Assembly (NCBI GenBank): GCA_026686845.1
Contig: JAIVEN010000050.1
Span: 1 to 64,000, forward strand
Reading direction: 5' to 3'
DNA from: Adenanthera pavonina
Lineage: Eukaryota; Streptophyta; Magnoliopsida; Fabales; Fabaceae
Length of the DNA stretch: 64,000 nt
This document shows positions 49,523-62,849 of this stretch, piece by piece. The translations under genes and the position numbers were made by a program. The notes below the pieces were generated by a model that saw nothing but the letters and a program-made list of their open reading frames with translations, had not been told where the DNA came from and ran no database searches. The first letter of the stretch is position 1, and every line of letters begins with the position of its first letter.

Positions 49523-52500
49523 GAGGCTCCTGATGAATGTTTAGAAACCTGGAACTTTCGAACAAAATGAGGTTAAAGCGGAATCTGATTGTGTTCATTT
49601 CATCATACAAGGCTCAAATTGGTGTGAGTATTTCGGATAAAAGCACTAGCTCACTTCATGTTTCAAATTTCGTGAGATTTTCTGATCACTTTTGCTTTTC
49701 ATAGCATTTTCATAAAGTTGGATTGTTTGGCCAAAATGGCGTGATAATGAAGCCGAATTGTGCACGTTTCTTCCAACTGGACTCGACTTGTTGTGAGTAA
49801 GCCGCATAAACTCCCTAGGTCGCTTAAAATTCAAAATCTTGTGGGATTCTCCTCCTTAGAGGCTCCTGATGAATGTTTAGAAACCTGGAACTTTCGAACA
49901 AAATGAGGTTAAAGCGGAATCTGATTGTGTTCATTTCATCATACAAGGCTCAAATTGGTGTGAGTATTTCGGATAAAATCACTAGCTCACTTCATGTTGC
50001 AAATTTCGTGAGATTTTCCGATCACTTTTGCTTTTCATAGCATTTTCATAAAGTTGGATTGTTTGGCCAAAATGGCGTGATGATGAAGCCGAATTGTGCA
50101 CGTTTCTTCCGACTGGACTCGACTTGTTGTGAGTAAGCCGCATAAACTCCCTAGGTCGCTTAAAATTCAAAATCTTGTGGCATTCTCCTCCTTAGATGCT
50201 CCTGATGAATGTTTAGAAATCTGGAACTTTCGTAAAAAATGAGGTTAAAGCGGAATCTGATTGTGTTCATTTCATCATACAAGGCTTAAATTGGTGTCAG
50301 TATTTCGGATAAAAGCACTAGCTCACTTCATGTTGCAAATTTCGTGAGATTTTCCGATTTCTTTTGCTTTTCATAGCATTCTCATAAACTTGGATCATTT
50401 GACCAAAATGGCATGATGATGAAGCCGAATTGTGCACGTTTCTTACTACGAGACTCGAACTGTTGTGAGTAAGGCGCATAAACTCCCTAGGTCGCTTAAA
50501 ATTCAAAATCTTGTGGCATTCTCCTCCTTAGATGCTCCTGATGAATGTTTAGAAATCTGGAACTTTCGAACAAAATGAGGTTAAAGCGGAATCTGATTGT
50601 GTTCATTTCATCATACAAGGCTCAAATTGGTGTGAGTATTTCGTATAAAAGCACTAGCTCACTTCATGTTGCAAATTTCGTGAGATTTGCCGATCACTTT
50701 TGCTTTTTCATAGCATTTTCATAAAGTTGGATTGTTTTGCCAAAATGGCGTGATGATGAAGCCGAATTGTGCACGTTTCTTCCAACTGGACTCGACTTGT
50801 TGTGAGTAAGCCGCATAAACTCCCTAGGTCGCTTAAAATTCAAAATCTTGTGGGATTCTCCTCCTTAGAGGCTCCTGATGAATGTTTAGAAACCTGGAAC
50901 TTTCGAACAAAATGAGGTTTAAAGCGGAATCTGATTGTGTTCATTTCATCATACAAGGCTCAAATTGGTGTGAGTATTTCGGATAAAAGCACTAGCTCAC
51001 TTCATGTTGCAAATTTTGTGAGATTTTCCGATCACTTTTGCTTTTCATAGCATTTTCATAAAGTTGGATTGTTTTGCCAAAATGGCGTGATGACGAAGCC
51101 GAATTGTGCACGTTTCTTCCAACTGGACTCGACTTGTTGTGAGTAAGGCGCATAAACTCCCTAGGTCGCTTAAAATTCAAAATCTTGTGGCATTCCCCTC
51201 CTTAGAGGCTCCTGATGAATGTTTAGAAATCTGGAACTTTCGAACAAAATGAGGTTAAAGCGGAATCTGATTGTGTTCATTTCATCATACAAGGCTCAAA
51301 TTGGTGTGAGTATTTCGGATAAATCACTAGCTCACTTCGTGTTGCAAATTTCATGAGATTTTCCGATCACTTTTGCTTTTCATAGCATTTTCATAAAGTT
51401 GGATTGTTTGGCCAAAATGGTGTGATGATGAAGCCGAATTGTGCACGTTTCTTCCAACTGGACTCGACTTGTTGTGAGTAAGCCGCATAAACTCCCTAGG
51501 TCGCTTAAAATTCAAAAACTTGTGGCATTCTCCTCCTTAGATGCTCCTGATGAATGTTTAGAAATCTGGAACTTTCGAACAAAATTAGGTTAAAGCGGAA
51601 TCTGATTGTGTTCATTTCATCATACAAGGCTCAAATTGGTGTGAGTATTTTTGTATAAAAGCACTAGCTCACTTCATGTTGCAAATTTCGTGAGATTTTC
51701 CGATCACTTTTGCTTTTCATAGCATTTTCATAAAGTTGGATTGTTTGGCCAAAATGGCATGATGATGAACCCGAATTGTGCACGTTTCTTCCAACTAGAC
51801 TCGAACTATTGTGAGTAAGCCGCATAAACTTTCTACCTCGCTTAGAATTCCAAATCTTGTGGCATTCCCCTCCTTAGAGGCTCCTGATGAATATTTAGAA
51901 ACCTGGAACTTTCGAACAAAATGAGGTTAAAGCGGAATCTGATTGTGTTCATTTCATCATAAAGGCTCAAATTGGTGTGAGTATTTCGGATAAAAGCACT
52001 AGCTCACTTCATGTTGCAAATTTCGTGAGATTTTCCGATCACTTTTGCTTTTCATAGTATTTTCATAATGTTGGACTGTTTGGCCAAAATGGCGTGATGA
52101 TGAAGCCAAATTGTGCATGTTTCTTCCAACTGGACTCGACTTGTTGTGAGTAAGCCGCATAAACTCCGTAGGTCCCTTAAAATTCAAAATCTTGTGGCAT
52201 TCTCCTCCTTAGAGGCTCCTGATGAACGTTTAGAAATCTGGAACTTTCGAACAAATTAAGGTTAAAGCGGAATCTGATTGTGTTCAATTTCATCATACAA
52301 GGCTCAAATTGGTGTGAGTATTTTGGATAAAAGCACTAGCTCACTTCATGTTGCAAATTTCGTGAGATTTCTGATTTCTTTTGCTTTTCATAGCATTTTC
52401 ATAAAGTTGGATTGTTTGGGCAAAATGGCGTGATGATGAAGCCGAATTGTGCATGTTTCTTCCAACTGGACTCGACTTGTTGTGAGTAAGCCGCATAAAC

Positions 52501-55500
52501 TCCCTAGGTCGCTTAAATTCAAAATCTTGTGGCATTCTCCTCCCTAGAACTTCCTGGTGCATGTTTAGAAACCTTGAACTTTCGAACAAAATGAGGTTAC
52601 AGCGGAATCTGATTGTGTTCCTTTCATCATACAAGGCTCAAATTGGTGTGAGGATGTCCGATAAGCTCACTAGCTGACTTCGTGTTGCAAATCTTTGTGA
52701 GATTTTCTGTTTTCTTTTGCTTTTCAAAGCATTTTCATAAACTTGGATCGTTTGGCCAAAATGGCGTGATAATGAAGCCGAATTGTGCACGTTTCTTCCA
52801 ACTAGACTCGAATTGTTGTGAGTAAGCCGCATAAACTCCCTACCTCGCTTAGAATTCCAAATCTTGTTACATTCTCCTCCTTAGAGGCTCCTGATGAATG
52901 TTTAGAAATCTGGAACTTTCGAACAAATTAAGGTTAAAGCGGAATCTGATTGTGTTCATTTCATCATACAAGGCTCAAATTGGTGTGAGTATTTTGGATA
53001 AAAGGACTAGCTCACTTCATGTTGCAAATTTCGTGAGATTTTCTGATTTCTTTTGCTTTTCATAGCATTTTCATAAAGTTGGATTGTTTGGGCAAAATGG
53101 CGTGATGATGAAGCCGAATTGTGCATGTTTCTTCCAACCTGGACTCGACTTGTTGTGAGTAAGCCGCATATAAACTCCCTAGGTCGCTTAAAATTCAAAA
53201 TCTTGTGGCATTCTCCTCCCTAGAACTTCCTGGTGCATGTTTAGAACCCTTGAACTTTCGTACAAAATGAGGTTACAGCGGAATCTGATTGTGTTCCTTT
53301 CATCATACAAGGCTCAAATTGGTGTGAGTATTTCGGATTAAAGCACTAGCTCACTTCATGTTGCAAATTTCATGAGATTTTCCTATCACTTTTGCTTTTC
53401 ATAGCATTTTCATAAAGTTGGATTGTTTGGCCCAAATGGCGTGATGATGAAACCGAAATGTGCACGTTTCTTCCAACTGGACTCGACTTGTTGTGAGTAA
53501 GCCGCATAAACTCCCTAGGTCGCTTAAAATTCAAAATCTTGTGGCATTCTCCTCCTTAGATGCTCCTGATGAATGTTTAGAAATCTGGAACTTTCGAACA
53601 AAATGAGGTTTAAAGCAGAATCTGATTGTGTTCATTTCATCATACAAGGCTCAAATTGGTGTGAGTATTTCGGATAAAAGCACTAGCTCACTTCATGTTG
53701 CAAATTTCGTGAGATTTTCCGATCACTTTTGCTTTTCATAGCATTTTCATAAAGTTGGATTGTTTGGCCAAAATGGCATGATGATGAACCCGAATTGTGC
53801 ACGTTTCTTCCAACTAGACTCGAACTGTTGTGAGTAAGCCGCATAAACTTCCTACCTCGCTTAGAATTCCAAATCTTGTGGCATTCCCCTCCTTAGAGGC
53901 TCCTGATGAATGTTTAGAAACCTGGAACTTTCGAACAAAATGAGGTTAAAGGGGAATCTGATTGTGTTCATTTCATCATAAAGGCTCAAATTGGTGTGAG
54001 TATTTCGGATAAAAGCACTAGCTCACTTCATGTTGCAAATTTCGTGTGATTTTCCGATCACTTTTGCTTTTCATAGTATTTTCATAAAGTTGGACTGTTT
54101 GGCCAAAATGGCGTGATGATGAAGCCAAATTGTGCATGTTTCTTCCAACTGGACTCGACTTGTTGTGAGTAAGCCGCATAAACTCCCTAGGTCGCTTAAA
54201 ATTCAAAATCTTATGGCATTCTCCTCCTTAGAGGCTCCTGATGAATGTTTAGAAATCTGGAACTTTCGAACAAAATGAGGTTTAAAGCGGAATCTGATTG
54301 TGTTCATTTCATCATACAAGGCTCAAATTGGTGGGTGAGTAGTTATTTCGGATAAAATCACTAGCTCACTTCGTGTTGCAAATTTCGTGAGATTTTCCGA
54401 TTTCTTTTGCTTTTCATAGCATTTTCATAAAGTTGGATCATAAGGCGAAAACGACGTGATGATAAAGCCGAATTGTGCAAGTTTCTTCCAACTGGACTCG
54501 ACATGTTGTGAGTAAGCCGTATAAACTCCCTATCTCGCTTAGAATTCCAAATCTTCTGGCATTCTCCTCCCTAGAACTTCCTGGTGAATGTCTAGAAACC
54601 TGGAACCTTCAAACAAAATGAGGTTAAACCGGAACTCGATTGTGTTCATTTCATAAACCTAGGCTCAAATTGGTGTGAGTATGTCCGATAAAAGCACTAG
54701 CTCACTTCATGTTGCAAATTTCATGAGATTTTCTGATTTTTTTTGCTTTTCAAAGCATTTCATAAAGTTGGATCGTTTGGCCTAAATGGCATGATGAAGA
54801 ATCCGAATTGTGCAAGTTTCTCCCAACTAGACTCGAATTGTTGTGCGTAAGCCGCATAAACTCCCTACCACACTTAGAATTCCAAATCTTGTGGCATTCG
54901 TCTCCTTAGAACTTCCTGGCGAATGTTTAGAATCCTGGATACTCTGAACAAAATAAGGTTAAATTGGAATCCGATTGTGTTTATTTCATCAACCAAGGCT
55001 CAAATTTGTGTGAGGATGTCGGATAAAGTCACTAGCTCACTTCATGTTGCAAATTTCGTGAGATTTTCCGATTTCTTTTGCTTTTCATAGCATTTTCATA
55101 AAGTTGAATAGCTTGGCCAGAACGGCATGATGATAAAGCTGAATTGGGCAAGTTTCTTCCAACTGGACTCGACTTGTTGTGAGTAAGCCGCATAAACTCC
55201 CTAGGTCGCTTAAAATTCAAAATCTTGTGGCATTCTCCTCCTTAGAGGCTCCTGATGAATGTTTAGAAAACTGGAACTTTCAAACAAAAAGAGGTTAAAG
55301 CGGAATCTGATTGTGTTCATTTCATCATACAAGGCTCAAATTGATGTGAGTATTTCGGATAAAATCACTAGCTCACTTCGTGTTGCAAATTTCCTGAGAT
55401 TTTCCGATTTCTTTTGCTTTTGAAAGCATTTTAATAAAGTTGGATCGTTTGGCCTAAATGGCTTGGTGAGGAATCCTAATTATGCACGTTTCTCCCAACT

Positions 55501-57849
55501 AGACTCGAACTGTTGTGAGTAAGCCGTATAAACTCCCTACCACACTTAGAATTCCAAATCTTGTGGCATTCACCTCCTTAGAACTTCCTGGCGAATGTTT
55601 AGAATCCTGGATACTCTGAACAAAATAAGGTTAAAGTGGAATCCGATTGTGGTTTATTCCATCAACCAAGGGCTCAAATTTGTGTGAGGATGTCGGATAA
55701 AATCACTAGCTCACTTCGTGTTGCCAAATTTCGTGAGATTTTCCGATTTCTTTTGCTTTTCAAAGCATTTCATAAGTTGGATAGTTTGGCCAAAATGGCG
55801 TGATGAAGAATCCGAATTGTGCACGTTTCTCCGAACTAGACTCGAATTGTTGTGAGTAAGCCGCATAAACTCCCTACCACACTTAGAATTCCAAATCTTG
55901 TGGGATTCGCCTCCTTAGAGGCTCCTGATGAATGTTTAGAAAACTGGAACTTTCAAACAAAATGAGGTTAAAGCGGGGAATCTGATTGTGTTCATTTCAT
56001 CATACAAGGCTCAAATTGGTGTGAGGATGTCCGATAAACTCACTAGCTGACTTCGTGTTGCAATTTTGTGAGATTTTCTGTTTTCTTTTGCTTTTCAAAG
56101 CATTTTCATAAAGTTGGATCGTTTGGCCAAAATGGCGGTGATAATGAAGCCGAATTGTGCACGTTTCTTCCAACTAGACTCGAATTGTTGTGAGTAAGCC
56201 GCATAAACTCCCTACCTCGCTTAGAATTCCAAATCTTGTGGCATTCTCCTCCTTAGAGGCTCCTGATGAATGTTTAGAAATCTGGAACTTTCGAACAAAT
56301 TAAGGTTAAAGATGAATCTGATTGTGTTCATTTCATCATACAAGGCTCAAATTGGTGTGAATATTTTGGATAAAAGCACTAGCTCACTTCATGTTGCAAA
56401 TTTCGTGAGATTTTCCGATTTCTTTTGCTTTTCATAGCATTTTCATAAAGTTGGATCGTTTGGCCTAAATGGCGTGAAGAAGAAATCCGAATTGTGCACG
56501 TTTCTCCCAACTAGACTCGAATTGTTGTGAGTAAGCCGCATAAACTCCCTACCACACTTAGAATTCCAAATCTTGCGGCATTCTTCACCTTAGAGCCTCC
56601 CGATGAATGTTTAGAAACCTGGAACTTTCGAACAAAATGAGATTAGAGCGGACTCCGATTATGTTTATTCAATCAACCAAGGCTCAAATTGGTGTGAGGA
56701 TCTCCGATAAACCGACTAGCTCACTTCAGGTTGCAAATTTCGAGAGATTTTGAATCTTCATTTGGTTTTCAAAGCATTTTCATAAAGTTGGATCATTTGG
56801 ACACAATGGCGTGATGATGAAGCCGAATTGTGCACGTTTCTTCCAACTGGACTCGACATGTTGTGAGTAAGCTGCATAAACTCCCTAGGTCGCTTAAAAT
56901 TCCAACTCTTGTGGCATTCTCCTCCTTAGAGCCTCCCGATAAATGCTTAGAAACCTGGAACTTTCAAACAAAATGAGGTTAAAGCGGAATCCGATTGTAT
57001 TCATTTCATCATACATAGCTCAAATTCGTGTGAGGATGTCGGATAAACTCACTAGCTCACTTCGTGTTGCAAAATTTCGTGAGATTTTTTAATTATCCTA
57101 TGCTTTTCAAGGCATTTTCGTAAAGTTGGATCGTTTGGCCAAATGGCGTGATGTTGAAGCCGAATTGTGCACGTTTCACCCAACTAGACCCGAATTGTTG
57201 TGAGTAAGCCGCATAAACTCCCTACCTCACTTAAATTTTCAAATCTTGTGGCATTTACCTCCTTACAACTTCCTGGCGAATGTTTAGAAACCTTGAACTT
57301 TCGAACAAAATGAGTTTAAAGCGCAATATGATCGTGTTCATTTCATGAAACAATGCCCAAATTGGTGTGAGGATGTTGGATAAACTCACTAGCTCATTTC
57401 ATGTTGCAATTTTCGTGAGATTTTTTATTATCTTTTGCTTTTCAATGCATTTTCATAAAGTTGGATCGTTTGGCCAAAATGGCGTGATGATGAAGCCGAA
57501 TTGTGCACGTTTCTTCCATCTAGACTCAAATTGTTGTGAGTTAGCCGCATAAACTCCCTACCTCGCTTAAAATTCCAAAACTTGTGGCATTCTTTTCCTT
57601 AGAGCCTCCCAGTGAATGTTTAGAAACCTGGAACTTTTGAACAAAATGAGGTTAAAGCGGAATCCGATTGTGTTTATTTCATCAACCAAGGCTCAAATTA
57701 GTGTGAGGATGCTGGATTAACTCACTAGCTCTCTTCGTGTTGCAAATTTCGTGAGATTTTCCGATTTCTTTTGCCTTTCTAAGCATTTTCATAAAGTTGG
57801 ATCGTTTGGCCTAAATGGCGTGAAAAAGAATCCGAATTGTGCACGTTTC

Positions 57850-59000
57850 TCCCAACTAGACTCGAATTGTTGTGAGTAAGCCGCATAAACTCCCTACCTC
57901 GCTTAGAATTCCAAATCTTGTGGCATTCTCCTCCTTAGAGGCTCCTAATGAATGTTTAGAAAACTGGAACTTTCAAACAAAATGAGGTTAAAGCGGAGTC
58001 TGATTGTGTTCATTTCATCATACAAGGCTCAAATTGGTGTGAGTATTTCGGATAAAAGCACTAGCTCACTTCATGTTGCAAATTTCGCGAGATTTTCCGA
58101 TCTCTTTTGCTTTTCGTAGCATTTTCATAAAGTTGGATCGTTTGGCCAAAATGGCGTGATGATGAAGCCGAATTCGGCACGTTTCTCCCAACTAGACTCG
58201 AATTGTTGTGAGTAAGCCGCATAAACTCCCTACCACACTTAGAATTCCAAATCTTGTGGCATTCGCCTCCTTAGAACTTCCTGGCGAATGTTTAGAATCC
58301 TGGATACTCTGAACAAAATAAGGTTAAAGCGGAATATGATTGTGTTCATTTCATCATACAAGGCTCAAATTGGTGTGAGTATTTCGGATAAAAGCAATAG
58401 CTCACTTCATGTTGCAAATTTCGTGAGATTTTCTGATTTCTTTTGCCTTTCAAAGCATTTTCATAAAGTTGGATCGTTTGGCCAAAATGGCGTGATGATG
58501 AAGCCGAATTGTGAACGTTTCCCCCAACTAGACTCGAATTGTTGTAAGTAAGCTGCATAAACACCCAACCTCGCTTGAAAATCCAAATCTTGTGCATTCT
58601 CCTCCTTAGAGCCTCCCGATGAATGTTTAGAAACCTGTAACATTAAAACAAAATGAGGTTAAAGCTGAATCCGATTGTGTTTATTTCATCAACCAAGGCA
58701 CAAATTGGTGTGAGGATGTCGGATAAACTCACTAGCTCACATCGTGTTGCAAAATTTCGTGAGATTTTCCTATTTCTTTTGCTTTTTAATGCATTTTCAT
58801 AAAGTTGGAACGTTTGGCCAAAATGGTGTGATGATGAAGCCGAATTGTGCACGTTTCTTCCAACTAGACTCGAATTGTTGTGAGTAAGCTGCATAAACAC
58901 CCTACCTCGCTTAAAATTCCAAATCTTGTGGCATTCTCCTCCTTAGAGCCTCCCGATGAATGTTTAGAAACCTGCAACATTAAAACAAAATGAGGTTAAA
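57850..59000. repeat. Segment repeated 5.0 kb downstream, copy 1
   Basis: From about 57850 the sequence recurs at an offset of 4999-5001 bp. It includes CTCCTAATGAATG with GCGGAGTCTG, GAATTCGGCACG, TCCTGGATACTCTG, AACCTCGCTTGAAAATCC and CCTGTAACATTAAAAC. The differences I found are almost only extra C residues in C runs in the second copy. The matched stretch is at least 1.1 kb and is cut by the window end. Confidence 0.9.
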
Positions 59001-59283
59001 GCTGAATCCGATTGTGTTTATTTCATCAACCAAGGCACAAATTGGTGTGAGGATGTAGGATAAACTCACTAGCTCACATCGTGTTGCAAAATTTCATGAG
59101 ATTTTCCTATTTCTTTTGCTTTTTAATGCATTTTCATAAAGTTGGAACGTTTGGCCAAAATGGCGTGATGATGAAGCCGAATTGTGCACGTTTCTTCCAA
59201 CTAGACTCGAATTGTTGTGAGTAAGCTGCATAAACACCCTACCCTCGCTTAAAATTCCAAATCTTGTGGCATTCTCCCTCCTT

Positions 59284-59608
59284 AGAGCCTCTCGATGAAT
59301 GTTTAGAAACCTGCAACATTAAAACAAAATGAGGTTAAAGCTGAATCCGATTGGTGTGAGGATGTCAGATAAGCTCACTAGCTCACTTAAAGTTGCAAAT
59401 TTCGTTAGATTTTCCGATTTCATTTGATTTTCTATGCATTTTCATAAAGTTGGATCGTTTGGCCAAAATGGCATGATGATGAGGCCAAATTGTGCATGTT
59501 TCTTCCAACTAGTGTCGAATTGTTGTGAGTAAGCCGCATAAACTCACTACCTCGCTTAAAATTCCAAATCTTGTGGCATTCTCCTCCTTAGAGCCTCCCG
59601 ATGAATGT
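59284..59608. repeat. Satellite unit with internal ~30-bp deletion
   Basis: Near 59353 the sequence jumps from CCGATTG directly to GTGTGAGGATG. The closely related unit just upstream has 30 extra bases there, ending in AAATTG. The junction falls in a shared ATTG, consistent with slippage or microhomology-mediated deletion. Confidence 0.85.
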
Positions 59609-61204
59609 TTAGAAACCTCCAACATTAAAACAAAATGAGGTTAAAGCGGAATCTGATTGTGTTTATTTCACCAACCAAGGCACAAATTGGTGTGAGGATG
59701 TCGAATAATCTCACTAGCTCACTTCGTGTTGCAAATTTCATGAGATTTTCCGATTTCTTTTGCTTTTCAATGCATTTTCATAAAGGTGGATCGTTTGGCC
59801 AAAATGGCGTGATGATGAAGCCGAATTGTATGCGTTTCTTCCAACTAGACTCGACTTGTTGTGAGTAAGCCGCATAAACTCCCTACCTCACTTAAATTTT
59901 CAAATCTTGTGGCATTTACCTCCTTACAACTTCCTGGCGAATGTTTAGAAACCTTGAACTTTCGAACAAAATGAGTTTAAAGCGCAATGTGATCGTGTTC
60001 ATTTCATGAAACAATGCCCAAATTGGTTTGAGGATGTTGGATAAACTCACTAGCTCATTTCATGATGCAAATTTCGTGAGATTTTCCGTTATCTTTGGTT
60101 TTCAATGCATTTTTCATAAAGTTGGATCGTTTGGCCAAAATGGGATGATGATGAAGCCAAATTGTGCATGTTTCTTCCAACTAGACTCGAATTGTTGTGA
60201 GTTAGCCGCATAAACTCCCTACCTCGCTTAAAATTCCAAATCTTGTAGCATTCTCCTCCTTAAAGCCTCCCGATGAATGTTCAGAAACCTGGAACTTTAA
60301 AAAAAAAATGAGTTTAAAGTGGAATCCGGTTGTGTTCATTTCATCAACCAAGGCTCAAATTGGTGTGAGGAAGTTGGATAAACTCACTAGCTCACATCGT
60401 GTTGCAAATTTCCGTGAGATTTTCCGATTTCTTTTGCTTTTCAATGCATTTTCATAAAGTTGGATCGTTTGGCCAAAATGGCGTGATGATGAAGCCGAAA
60501 TTGTGCACGTTTCTTCCAACTAGACTCGAATTGTTGTGAGTAAGCAGCATAAACTACCTACCTTGCTTAAAATTCCAAATCCTAGGGCATTCACCTCCTC
60601 AGAACTTCCTGGCGAATGTTTAGAAACCTGGAACTTTCGAACAAAATGAGGTTAGAGCGGAATCCGATTGTGTTCATTTCATCAAACAAGGCTCAAATTG
60701 GTGTGAGGATCTCCGATAAACCGACTAGCTCACTTCAGGTTGCAAATTTCGAGAGATTTTCAATTTTCATTTTCTTTTCGAAGCATTTTCATAAAGTTGG
60801 ATCGTTTGGCCAAAATGACGTGATGATGAAGCCGAATTGTGCATGTTTCTTCCAACTAGACTTGAATTGTTGTGAGTAAGCCGCATAAACTCCCTACCTC
60901 GCTTAGAATTCCAAATCTTGTGGCATTCTCCTCCCTAGAACTTCCTGGTGAATGTTTAGAAACCTGGAACTTTCACACAAAATGAGGTTAAAGCGGAATC
61001 TGATTATGTTAATTTCATTAAAAAAACATGAAATTGGAGTGAAGATGTGAGATAAACTCACTAGCTCTCTTCATTTTGTAAATTTCGAGAGATTTTCTGT
61101 TTTCATTTGCTTTTCAATGCATTTTCATAAAGTTGGATCATTTGGCCAAAATGCCATGATGATGAAGCCGAATTGTGCACATTTTTTCCTATTAGACTCG
61201 AATT

Positions 61205-61245
61205 GTTGTGAGTAAGCCACATAAAATTCCCAATCTTGCGGCATT
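61205..61245. repeat. Satellite unit with 18-bp deletion
   Basis: At about 61225 the text reads CACATAAAATTCCCAATC, where the usual unit has CATAAACTCCCTACC and then CTTAAAATTCC. Eighteen bases between two TAAA tetramers are missing, again a microhomology-type deletion. Confidence 0.85.
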
Positions 61246-62849
61246 CTCCTCCTAAGAACTTCCTGGTAAATGTTTAGAAACCTCGAACTTTCGAACAAAA
61301 TGAGGTTAAAGCGCAATTCGAATATATTCATTTCATCAACCAAGGCTAAAATTGGTGTGAGTATGTCGGATTAACTCACTAGCTCACTTCATATTGCAAA
61401 TTTTGAGAGATTTCCAATTTTCATTTGCTTTTCAAAGCATTTTCATAAAGTTGGATCGTTTGGCCAAAAATGGCCTGACGATGAAGCCGAATTGTGCACG
61501 TTTCTTCCAACTCGACTCGAATTGTTGTGAGCAAGCCGCATAAACTTCCTACCTCACTTAATATTCCAAATCTTATGGCATTCTCCTCCTTAGAGGCTCC
61601 TGATGAATGTTTAGAAACCTGGAACTTTCAAACAAAATGAGGTTAAAGCGCAATTCGAATGTATTCATTTCATCAACCAAGGCTAAAATTGGTGTGAGTA
61701 TGTCGGATTAACTCACTAGCTCACTTCATATTGCAAATTTCGAGAGATTTCCAATTTTCATTTGCTTTTCAATGCATTTTCATAAAGTTGGATCGTTTGG
61801 CCAAAATGGGATGATGATGAAGCGAAATTGTGCATGTTTCTTCCAACTAGACTCGAATTGTTGTGAGTTAGCCGCATAAACTCCCTACCTCGCTTAAAAT
61901 TCCAAATCTTGTAGCATTCTCCTCCTTAGAGCCTCCCGATGAATGTTTAGAAACCTGCGAAATTAAAACAAAATGAGGTTAAAGCGGAATCTGATTGTGT
62001 TTATTTCATCAACCAAGGCACAAATTGGTGTGAGGATGTCGGATAAACTCACTAGCTCACTTCATGTTGCAAATTTCATGAGATTTTCTGTTTTCTTTTG
62101 TTTTTCAAAGCATTTTCATAAAGTTAGATCGTTTGGCCAAAATGGCGTGATGATGAAGCCGAAATTGTGCACGTTTCTTCCAACTAGACTCGAATTGTTG
62201 TGAGTAAGCAGCATAAACTACCTACCTTGCTTAAAATTCCAAATCCTAGGGCATTCACCTCCTCAGAACTTCCTGGCGAATGTTTAGAAACCTGGAAACT
62301 TCGAAGAAATGAGGTTAAGCGGAATCCGATTGTGTTCATTTCATCATACAAGGATCAAATTGGTGTGAGGATGTCTGATAAACTTACTAGCTCACTTTGT
62401 GTTGCAAATTTCGAGAGATTTTCTGATTTCTTTTCCTTTTCATTGCTTTTTCATAAATTTGATTGTTTGGCCAAAATGGCGTGATAATGAAGCCGAATTG
62501 TGCACGTTTCTTCCTACTAGACTCGAATTGTTGTGAGTAAGCCGCATAAACTCCCTACCTCACTTGAAATTCCAAATCTTGTGGCATTCTCCTCCTTAGA
62601 GCCTCCCGAAGAATGTTTAGAAACCTGGAACTTTCAAACAAAATGAGGTTAAAGCGGAATCCGATTGTGTTCATTTCATCATACATGGCTCAAATTCGTG
62701 TGAGGATGTCGGATAAAATCACTAGCTCACTTCGTGTTGCAAATATCGTGAGATTTTCCAATTTCTTTTGCTTTTCAAAGCATTTTCATAAAGTTGGATC
62801 GTTTGGCCTAAATGGCATGATGATGAAGCCGAATTGTGCACGTTTCATC

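Larger units (their letters stand above)
46839..54250. repeat. Array zone 6: tetramer- and dimer-based region
   Basis: After the 1342-bp tetramers, units with GATCACTTTTGC, GGATTGTTTGG and TTCCAACTGGACTCG dominate. A six-unit block with CATAGTATTTTCATAA and TTGGACTGTTTGG recurs at about 51.9-52.2 and 53.9-54.2 kb (offset about 2019 bp). A two-unit step of 672 bp links GATTGTTTGGGCAAAATGG at about 52410 and 53082. Confidence 0.82.

Noticed and set aside
26154..55220. Recurrent 60-97-codon open frames on the - strand (for example 26154, 47968, 49982, 54018) as genes.
   Set aside because: Many of them start at TTG rather than ATG, which is not a normal start in a eukaryotic nucleus. They are the antisense of the same repeat, and single-base indels open or close them at random.
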